Origin: SXOA01 sp051004015
Lineage (GTDB): Bacteria > Planctomycetota > Planctomycetia > Pirellulales > Pirellulaceae
Assembly (NCBI GenBank): GCA_051004015.1
Contig: JBPCKT010000099.1
Coordinates: 1-39,356, forward strand
Reading direction: 5' to 3'
Length of the DNA: 39,356 nt
Shown: positions 32,828-39,356 of the stretch, in pieces
Layout: every line of letters begins with the position of its first letter
Numbering within the stretch: the stretch's first letter is position 1
Program-made: the position numbers and the translations under genes
Notes under the pieces: generated by a model
The model's input: the letters and a program-made list of their open reading frames with translations, nothing else
What the model was told of the DNA's origin: nothing
The model's database searches: none

Positions 32828-34210
32828 ATGGTATTCGCTCGCGGCTGTATCCTGGCCTTCCTTGTCTGGGTTGCTCAATCGGGGATTGGCGCGGCTGAGC
32901 AGCGTCCTGACGCCGTCTGCTACCGGGACGTGGTCTACTTTTCCGTGGATAAACTGGCGGAGCACCTGCACGGGACGGCCAGTCTTTCGTCTAACGCTCG
33001 CGAAGTGAAGCTGAAGACGAAAGACAAGGAATGGGAATTTGGCAATGGCGGCCTGCACCTGAAGCCCCCCGCGGGAAAGGAGCTGCCACTCGAGCATCCG
33101 CTGCTGGTGCTGGAAGGGAAGCACTTTCTTCCGCTGGAGGAATGCTCCCCGGCCTTTGGCTATCGTGTGGCGCCGCTGGGAAAGAATCCCACGCGGTTGC
33201 TGCTCACGATCGGTGACAAGGAGCAGACGATCGAGCCAAGCCCCATTGGCTCGACCTACCATCGGCATCAGGCGGAAAAGCTGGAGGTCGTCCACGAGTT
33301 TGTCATTCTCGAGCAGCCCTTACGGGGGCTCCGCACGACGCACCGCAAGGAGGATTTGCGCGATCTTCCTGCGGGAACGACTCTGCTCGTCCGCCGCAAG
33401 GTCGTCTTCGACGGGGTAGCGCACGTCATCGCCGGCGACTGCGGGCCAGGCCTGGATAGTTTCTTGATTGCCGAAAAAGACCTGCGGCAGAAGTCTAAAC
33501 CCGGCAGCGGCGACGACACGACCTGGAACGCGTACCGCCAGTGGTTCATCGAGGAAGCGGGACAGGAAGCCGCCCTCCGCCGCGGCGACTCGAAAGAACT
33601 GGATAAAACGGTGGCGGTCACGGTGGACCTGTGCTGGTCGCTGCGCAGGTCGGAGACCAGGTTATTTCAATCGCTCAAGGAAGTTGCCGCCCACGCGAAG
33701 AAAAAGATTCATCCCGTGATGTTCGTATCGGGCCGCTGGCTGCAGCAGCACCCCCTGGAGATGCACGAGCTGATCCAGCTCAGCCTGGAGCCGAATGTCG
33801 AGATGATCTGGGGCCACCACTCGTGGGATCACCCCAAGTCGGGCGGATTCATGAACGACTATTCGCCCCTTCAACTGCGCGAGGACACCCTGCGGCTGGA
33901 ACGGGCGTTTCTGGAATGGGGTGTGGTCCCGACGGTCTATTATCGTTTCCCCGGCTTGATCCACGACCGCATCCGCCTGGCCGAAATTCTCCAACTCGAC
34001 CTGTTTCCCATCGATTGCGATTCCTGGTTGGCGCTGGTCCGGCAAAAGGACAAGGGGCCATTCTACTATCACGTGCGCGAGGGGAGCATCATTCTCGTTC
34101 ATGGCAACGGCAACGAACCCGGCGGCATCCCACCTTTGCAGCGCTGGCTGACGGAGCATCAGGACTGGGAGATCGGGCATCTCAACCAGTTCTTTCCCCC
34201 CAAGAAGTAG
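32828..34210 (+). CDS. Secreted NodB-type polysaccharide deacetylase with Cu-amine-oxidase-N-like domain
   Basis: A 460-residue exported protein with a signal peptide (about residues 5-22). Residues about 25-130 resemble the small copper-amine-oxidase-like N-terminal module often found in cell-wall proteins (VVYFSVDKLAEHL; LVLEGKHFLPLEE). The C-terminal half (about 255-455) follows the NodB homology order: AVTVDLCWS, the metal site HHSWDHP, YRFPGL and SIILVHGNG. The usual TFDDG has become TVDLC, losing the second Asp, so metal binding or activity may be altered. GGGAG lies before the ATG; a TTG four codons upstream is possible. Its stop touches the kinase stop. Confidence 0.85.
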   Translation: MVFARGCILAFLVWVAQSGIGAAEQRPDAVCYRDVVYFSVDKLAEHLHGTASLSSNAREVKLKTKDKEWEFGNGGLHLKPPAGKELPLEHPLLVLEGKHFLPLEECSPAFGYRVAPLGKNPTRLLLTIGDKEQTIEPSPIGSTYHRHQAEKLEVVHEFVILEQPLRGLRTTHRKEDLRDLPAGTTLLVRRKVVFDGVAHVIAGDCGPGLDSFLIAEKDLRQKSKPGSGDDTTWNAYRQWFIEEAGQEAALRRGDSKELDKTVAVTVDLCWSLRRSETRLFQSLKEVAAHAKKKIHPVMFVSGRWLQQHPLEMHELIQLSLEPNVEMIWGHHSWDHPKSGGFMNDYSPLQLREDTLRLERAFLEWGVVPTVYYRFPGLIHDRIRLAEILQLDLFPIDCDSWLALVRQKDKGPFYYHVREGSIILVHGNGNEPGGIPPLQRWLTEHQDWEIGHLNQFFPPKK

Positions 34211-37200
34211 CTACTGCTCCTTGGTGGGCAAGGTACACACGACCCGAAAGCCGAGATAGGGAAAGGAGAGCGTGGGAAGTTCGAAAATCCGACAAGCGGC
34301 CCGATGGTGTTTGGTGTAATTGTCGAAACTCCCGCCGCGATAGGCGCGATTGTTGGTCGGCACCAACCCTATCGGATCTGTCTCGAGCTGCATGGCCTGG
34401 TAATTGACCTGCGTATCCTGGCACCATTCCCAGACGTTGCCATGCATGTCAAACAGGCCGCGAAGGTTGGGCATCTTCGTCCCGCCGGGATAAGGACGGC
34501 GCTCCGCTTCCTCGGAGAGGTGCGCGCTGGAGTATTTCAGGAGCGTCGGATCACAGCCGAAGCTGAAGGTCGTGGTCGTGCCGGCGCGACAGGCACGTTC
34601 CCATTCCGCCTCGGTCGGCAAGCGGAAGCCGGGCCGGTCCGGATGGAAGGTCCAGCGCTTTACAGGGAGCAGCAATTTCTTTTCTATTGCGTCAGGTTTC
34701 TTGCCTGCCGCGGCTTCTGTGGCCAGTTCGGACCTGTCTTCCACGTAACACTGCTTCGTCTCGTCCATTCCGGCCTTATCCGTGAGCCAGCGGCAGTACT
34801 CCACTGCTTCATACCAATTCACATGGTAAGCGGGATGTGCAGGCTGGCGATACATGACGGGTCGCTTGTCTCGCTCCTCCCAAATCTGGCGGTCCAGTTT
34901 CCTTTCATCCAGAAACTGCAGCCACTGCGCAATGGTGATTTCCCGATCCAAGACCGCCAAGGGCCGCGTAAATCTCACCGGATGCCGGCTTTCGTCTTCG
35001 ACGCGCAGGTTTTCCGCCGCAGGCGAGCCGCGCACGAACCCGCCGGGAGGAAAGGCGACGAAGCCAAGGCGGTCACTGCCGACTTGCAAGACGAACCATT
35101 GGCGTTGATTTTCCGGATCGTAGCTCGGAGGCTTCGTCTCTGGTGCGCCGGGAGAACTGGGAGCAATTTCCCACTTGTGCAGCAGCCAATCACATGCCGC
35201 ATGAACGGCAGCGCTGCGGTCGTCGCGACGCCAGGCCTGAAGGTGTTCGGTGAGCTTCTCGCGGGCGCTCGCGGGCAGATCGGCCGGCGAGAAGTCGCCC
35301 AGCGCTAGGAGCAGACCGTAACGGGGAGCCTCATCGACGGTCAGTTCGAGGCATCCGAGCAGATCCTCGGGGCTCAAGCCGAAGGAGCGGGCCTGCGTCA
35401 CGAATTGCGAAAGCGACTCGGGGTTGGTTCCGGCCTGCAGCGCGGACAAGGCATCCCGGCGCTCGCCGAACCGCAGCAGAGTGATCGCTGCCCGGGCGCG
35501 GCGCCGGCCCAGAGCGACGCTCTCTTTCTCGCTCACTTCTTCCGCGGGGCCTTGTTTCACCTGTTCCAGCAAGGTTTTTAGGATTGCGGCGCGGACCTCA
35601 TCGCTCTTCGACAATTCCGTCAGCCGATTGAACAGCAACCGGTATTGACCGGGCAATGCCTCGGTGGCGAGCTTCGCCAAAGTCGCCGCATCGTCGGGAG
35701 CATATTCAATCAAGGCCCCCGTCGCCACTTGCCGCAGGGTGGGATCCAGGGTGGGATTTTGCGACATCTCTCCCAAGGGACCCAGCAACTTCCCATGGAT
35801 CGACTGCAGGAGATTGCGGAGCTGGGGCTGGTCGTTCGGCGGCGCTTCAATCAGTTGCCGGGCGATAAAATCGGAGTCTTCCTTGGACCACTGGAGCGAA
35901 TCGGGCGAATACCCGGCCAGGGCCAGGCCAGCGCGGAAACGATCCGCCGGCAGTGGAGAAGTTCGCAAGTCCTGCCACAACCTGGATGTGAAATCCGTGC
36001 AGTGCGGCGTAAGCTCCTTGCGCACCACCGCAAACTCGTCAATCGTCGAGTGGCAGAGGCGGACGTAGAGATAATCCTTCTGCCTGGCGTCCACCGGCAA
36101 CAGAGCCAGGCTTGCATGCAGTTGCTTACGCGGCTCCTGCTGAGTCTCAGCCTGCTGGTAGGCTTTTCGAAGCAGCGGGTCGATCCAACGGCGATAGGGA
36201 GCCATCTCCTGCACGATGGCCGGCACTTCATTCGTGTTTGCGTCTAGCAGGCGGTCCCGCAATGCCCGGCCCATGACCGTGCCGTATCCCTCGTAACTCC
36301 CCCAGCCGAGAAGGGCCAGGATCAAGGCGGCCATCAGCCCCCGCAGGGCATGATACCGGCTCGCCTGCCGCATCATCCTCTGCTGCGGCAGAGTCCAGTT
36401 CTTCTTGGACGTCAACCGCTGGATGCTAAAGTATTGCCGAAGCGACGGCAGTTGGCGGTTCTCCGGGCGGGCGTTCCAGACCGCCGCGCGATCCGCCAGG
36501 AGCAGCTCGGCCCGCCCTCGCCGCGTTTCCTTCTGCTTGCGGGTCACCCAGTCCCGCAGCGAATGAACCAGATAATCGTGCGTCAGTTGGTAGTATTTCT
36601 CGCCCGGCTGGGCCGGGGTCGCGGACTCGTCAACATGCTCTTGACCCCCGGGGTCGGTGGGCGTGATGAGCCGAAGCTCGCTGTTAAGAATGCGGACCAG
36701 GTCCTGGAAATCCTGAGGGCGATTGGCATATCCCGATGCTTCGAGCAAATCCGCAAAGGACCGCATGTGTCCCTTGATGTCGGCGCCGGAATCGGGAAGC
36801 AGCGCCTTGAGGACAGCCCTGGCAGCTTTCTGGTGATAGCGGTGTTCCGGTGGAGCGGTAGCCGCGCTGAATGTCTCCTCCAGGAAAGTAACGCCGATGC
36901 CCGCGGTGCCCCCCACTTCTTTCAAAGTTGCCGGCGTCCAGGGTTTCCCTTTCATCATCTCGGCAAACACTGCCAGGCGAACGCAAATGACCTTGCCATC
37001 CTGAAGCAGCCCCTGAACCGCCTGATTCAAGAATTCCTTTTGCTCCTTGCTGATATCGCCGGGCTTCTCGGGCAGCCTGCCAAAGGCCCGCCCAAATGCG
37101 GCCAGCACCCTTTTGGCGTGATCCTGGTCGAAGAGATCGACCGCAGCCGAGTTTTGGCCTTCGAGCAGGCGGATTTCCAGCTCACGCATGAACCGGGTTG

Positions 37201-38788
37201 CCGCCATCCAGAAATCATCCCGCACCATGACGATGGCTTGCACTCTCCCGCCATCGCACTGCCGCAGGGCTTGTGCCAGCTCGGTGCTGGTCTCTTCCTT
37301 CTTCGCGTGGAGCCATTGCTCAAACTGGTCCAGGACAATGAGCACCTTCCTGCCGGGCGGAATCCCTTGTCCCCGGCGCAGGGAGACAAGCGTTTCCTTG
37401 AGTCCTGCATCTGCCGAAACCGTTGCACAGCGCTTGCGCAGGCCGCTCAACAGGCGAGCTTCTGACTCGTTGGCGGTGGCTTCGACATAAATGGGAATGA
37501 TGTCCGGCGAAAGTCTCGGCAGTAGTCCTGCTTTAACGAGTGACGATTTTCCGCAGCCGGACGGTCCGTAAATCAGACCGACCGAGAAAGTGCTGTCGGG
37601 ATCGGTGTCTTCAATTTTCGTTTTCCAGAACCGGATGCTGTCGGGAAGGCCTTCCCGGTCACGCGGACCGGGGAGCAATTCCAGGAAAAAGTCGGCATCA
37701 TGGGCATCGAATGACCGCAGGCCCTTGGGAATAATTCTGAGTGTGTGGCTCTCGAATGTCGGAGTCGCGGCGTGCGTGGATCCGCTATAGGGCGTGGAAA
37801 CGCCCGCTTCCCCACTCGTTTGCGGGACGGGCAACGAAAACCGATCGGACGCCTGCTGCGGGAATGTGGCCAGAAAATGCCGCAGGTCCTCCGCCAGGTC
37901 ATGGGCCGAGCTGTAGCGCTCACTGGCTCGTTTGGCGAGGGCCTTGAAGCAGATTCGTTCGAGCTCCTTGGGGATGCTCTCGTCATGCTGTCGCGGGGGA
38001 CGAGGCTCCTGCGAGCTGATTTGTTCGAGGAGCTCCTGCTGCGTTTCCGACCGAAATGGGCGATGTCCCACCAGCAGCTCATACAGCACGATCCCCAGGC
38101 TGAAGATGTCGCTCCGCCCATCGACACGATGCCCCTCGCCGCGAGCTTGCTCCGGGCTGAAGTAAGCGGGCGTGCCGGCATAGCGTTGCCCTTTGCCGGA
38201 ATCTTCTTCCCGCAGCGCCAGGCCGAAATCAACGACAAACGGCTGACCATCGGTGGCGACCAGAATGTTTCCCGGCTTCACGTCGCGGTGGACCAACCCT
38301 TGCTTATGGGCATAGTGCAGGGCCGCCGCCACGGTTGCCACCAGCTCCGCCGCTTGCAAGGACGATAACCGGCTCTGGGCGAGCCGCCCGGCAAGGTTCG
38401 CCCCTTCCACATACTTCGATACGACAAAAAACGGGCAATCCGGCGTGCTCCCCACGTCGTAAACGGGGACGATATGCGGATGATCCAGCCTGGCGACGGT
38501 GCGAGCTTCCGCAAGATAGAGCTGCGCGTCCTCCGGGCGAGAAACCAAGTGCGGGTGCGGCACTTTGACCGCGACATGGCGGCTAAGCTGCTCATCGTAC
38601 GCCAGATAGACGCAGCCGAAGCCTCCTTTTCCCAAGATGCGCTCGACCCGGTAACGGCCAATCGGCATCGGCTGGACATTGTCTACAGGACCGGGATGGA
38701 CTGAGGCAACGGGCCCGGGTGCGGGCGACACCGTCTGGTAGGGGTCCGTTAAGGGGCTTTCCGACAGCTTGGCATCCGGGCTCTTCAC
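34211..38788 (-). CDS. Ser/Thr kinase - STAND-like NTPase - FGE-sulfatase-like fusion
   Basis: A 1525-residue signalling protein. The N-terminal Hanks-type kinase (about 45-310) is complete: glycine loop GKGGFGCVY, VAVK Lys75, HRD 167-169, DFG 187-189. A STAND-type NTPase module follows: FFLELLPGPRDREGLP, then Walker A GPSGCGKSS (408-416), Walker B VLIVLDQFEQW (482-492) and a helical part ending LTHDYLVHSLRDWV. One transmembrane helix lies near 815-832. A helical-repeat region (about 840-1210) then leads to an FGE-sulfatase/SUMF1-like domain (about 1230-1520: RLPTEAEWERACRAG, GLFDMHGNVWEWCQ, YRGGSFDN, LGFRVV). The catalytic Cys pair of true formylglycine-generating enzymes is absent, so the domain is probably a binding module. 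GTG start; GAGGG upstream. An ECF-sigma relic lies just upstream. Confidence 0.93.
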   Translation of the reverse strand: MKSPDAKLSESPLTDPYQTVSPAPGPVASVHPGPVDNVQPMPIGRYRVERILGKGGFGCVYLAYDEQLSRHVAVKVPHPHLVSRPEDAQLYLAEARTVARLDHPHIVPVYDVGSTPDCPFFVVSKYVEGANLAGRLAQSRLSSLQAAELVATVAAALHYAHKQGLVHRDVKPGNILVATDGQPFVVDFGLALREEDSGKGQRYAGTPAYFSPEQARGEGHRVDGRSDIFSLGIVLYELLVGHRPFRSETQQELLEQISSQEPRPPRQHDESIPKELERICFKALAKRASERYSSAHDLAEDLRHFLATFPQQASDRFSLPVPQTSGEAGVSTPYSGSTHAATPTFESHTLRIIPKGLRSFDAHDADFFLELLPGPRDREGLPDSIRFWKTKIEDTDPDSTFSVGLIYGPSGCGKSSLVKAGLLPRLSPDIIPIYVEATANESEARLLSGLRKRCATVSADAGLKETLVSLRRGQGIPPGRKVLIVLDQFEQWLHAKKEETSTELAQALRQCDGGRVQAIVMVRDDFWMAATRFMRELEIRLLEGQNSAAVDLFDQDHAKRVLAAFGRAFGRLPEKPGDISKEQKEFLNQAVQGLLQDGKVICVRLAVFAEMMKGKPWTPATLKEVGGTAGIGVTFLEETFSAATAPPEHRYHQKAARAVLKALLPDSGADIKGHMRSFADLLEASGYANRPQDFQDLVRILNSELRLITPTDPGGQEHVDESATPAQPGEKYYQLTHDYLVHSLRDWVTRKQKETRRGRAELLLADRAAVWNARPENRQLPSLRQYFSIQRLTSKKNWTLPQQRMMRQASRYHALRGLMAALILALLGWGSYEGYGTVMGRALRDRLLDANTNEVPAIVQEMAPYRRWIDPLLRKAYQQAETQQEPRKQLHASLALLPVDARQKDYLYVRLCHSTIDEFAVVRKELTPHCTDFTSRLWQDLRTSPLPADRFRAGLALAGYSPDSLQWSKEDSDFIARQLIEAPPNDQPQLRNLLQSIHGKLLGPLGEMSQNPTLDPTLRQVATGALIEYAPDDAATLAKLATEALPGQYRLLFNRLTELSKSDEVRAAILKTLLEQVKQGPAEEVSEKESVALGRRRARAAITLLRFGERRDALSALQAGTNPESLSQFVTQARSFGLSPEDLLGCLELTVDEAPRYGLLLALGDFSPADLPASAREKLTEHLQAWRRDDRSAAVHAACDWLLHKWEIAPSSPGAPETKPPSYDPENQRQWFVLQVGSDRLGFVAFPPGGFVRGSPAAENLRVEDESRHPVRFTRPLAVLDREITIAQWLQFLDERKLDRQIWEERDKRPVMYRQPAHPAYHVNWYEAVEYCRWLTDKAGMDETKQCYVEDRSELATEAAAGKKPDAIEKKLLLPVKRWTFHPDRPGFRLPTEAEWERACRAGTTTTFSFGCDPTLLKYSSAHLSEEAERRPYPGGTKMPNLRGLFDMHGNVWEWCQDTQVNYQAMQLETDPIGLVPTNNRAYRGGSFDNYTKHHRAACRIFELPTLSFPYLGFRVVCTLPTKEQ

Positions 38789-38816
38789 GTGCGAATTCCC
38801 TCTCTTACAAGTCGCC

Positions 38817-39014
38817 TCAGGCTCGCGCCATCTCCATCCAGGTTTCTCGAATGTCCTCTAGCTTGCGCATGACGGTCCAGTCCACGCCTCCCAGCTCCCC
38901 TGCAATTTCATCCTGATTATGCCCGGTCAGGTGAAGTTTGGCCACGCGCCGCAGGCCATTGGGAACCTCCCATGCGGGTGGACGGACACTCCGTGCGGCT
39001 GGTTGGGTGAGGTG
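38817..39014 (-). pseudogene. ECF sigma factor relic (region 4 only)
   Basis: Between two in-frame stops, about 65 codons read as the C-terminal helix-turn-helix (region 4) of a planctomycete ECF sigma factor: PNGLRRVAKLHLTGHNQ, then DEIAGELGG, then VMRKLEDIRETWMEMA. Region 2, which contacts core polymerase and the -10 element, is absent, and a stop lies at 39015-39017. There is no ATG at its head; a GTG inside would give only about 42 residues. The stop is 28 bases before the kinase start. ECF sigma genes often precede such kinases in this phylum, so I infer truncation of a former partner. A short expressed HTH peptide is less likely. Confidence 0.6.
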
Positions 39015-39092
39015 TCAGGAAATCCACCCCCTTAACTCTCTCGCCTCGCCTCTTCCCTCGTCTCCGCGTTATAAGCGGCTGATAAGGGGCCG

Positions 39093-39098
39093 ATTATA
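39093..39098 (-). promoter_or_regulatory. Candidate -10 box upstream of the sigma relic and kinase
   Basis: TATAAT on the minus strand, about 305 bases before the kinase start, preceded by TTGAAAACCTG. No canonical -35 hexamer sits at 16-18 bases. It would drive a leader containing the sigma relic. Apart from this the spacer 39015-39320 holds no supported feature. Confidence 0.3.
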
Positions 39099-39320
39099 CA
39101 GGTTTTCAAGTCCGTTTTTCGCCCGCATCTGAATCAGCGGCCGGCCTGCAACCACTTATCCCGCAATCACTTCCGCCGACCGGCTGCTCGGGAAACAGCC
39201 TGTATCGGCGACTTTCTTGATACACTCAACCCCCCCGCTATTCCGGCGACGTCAAAATGCAATTGCAAGGCTAGCAAGCCTAAAGCGTGTGGTTGAAAGG
39301 GCCATCGTTGGGAGGTTTGA

Positions 39321-39356
39321 ATGACCAGTGTGAAGCGGTCCTTCGCACGGAGTCCC
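39321..39356 (+). CDS. Start of an unidentified gene (cut by window edge)
   Basis: GGGAGG at 39310-39315 lies five bases before an ATG at 39321, and the frame (MTSVKRSFARSP) is open to the window end. Too short to assign. The ribosome-binding site is among the strongest in the window, which is the main support. Confidence 0.4.
   Translation, partial: MTSVKRSFARSP

Noticed and set aside
34211..35100. The FGE-like domain as the activator of the nearby sulfatase
   Set aside because: The Cys pair needed to make formylglycine is missing and the domain is predicted to lie on the opposite side of the membrane from the kinase. Co-occurrence with a sulfatase 28 kb away is not evidence.

Overview
The window looks like a chromosomal segment of a planctomycete (Planctomycetota). 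The indicators are a GC-rich sequence, a secreted FGly-type sulfatase, a Tat-exported DUF1501 protein, an SMP-30-like secreted protein, a membrane-anchored leucine-rich-repeat protein, an N-terminally anchored squalene-cyclase-fold protein, and a giant Ser/Thr kinase with an STAND-like ATPase and an FGE-sulfatase-like C-terminus beside an ECF-sigma relic. The phylum assignment is inference from gene content. No rRNA, tRNA or CRISPR array was seen.

Layout. 1-4.5 kb: an IS30-family transposase remnant abuts the 3' end of a secreted protein gene, which forms a minus-strand pair with an SMP-30 gene; then a lone RhuM-family gene and a histidine phosphatase that may be leaderless. 4.7-8.8 kb: a secreted sulfatase, then a minus-strand selA-MBL-hydrolase pair. 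8.9-13.8 kb: a plus-strand run of class V aminotransferase, metallophosphoesterase, amidohydrolase-CBM9 fusion, queC and queD (preQ0 biosynthesis). 13.9-20.7 kb: pyruvate kinase (minus), a DUF6174-like membrane protein, the cyclase-fold membrane protein (minus), an HSL-type esterase, a small membrane protein, and a dynamin/YcjF-like membrane GTPase (minus). 20.9-24.4 kb: an LplT-PlsC-acyl-ACP synthetase triple fusion for lysophospholipid repair. 24.4-29.6 kb: a Crp/Fnr regulator, the LRR membrane protein, and a class A beta-lactamase-fold hydrolase with a peptidoglycan-binding domain, separated by long spacers with repeats and decayed coding sequence. 29.6-34.2 kb: an AAA+ ATPase, DUF1501 and a NodB-type deacetylase. 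34.2-39 kb: the 1525-residue kinase, preceded by a truncated ECF sigma-factor relic. The start of one more gene lies at the right edge.

The most striking non-genic signal is a scatter of degenerate tandem repeats with different unit sequences that nearly all share a 7-bp period. They fill the queC-queD, queD-pyk, pyk upstream and GTPase/aas spacers. They also occur inside two reading frames: the linker of the amidohydrolase-CBM9 fusion and the N-terminus of the DUF6174-like protein. A TGAATCA motif cluster leads into the beta-lactamase-fold gene. The most unusual protein is the kinase-STAND-FGE-like fusion with its sigma-factor relic.
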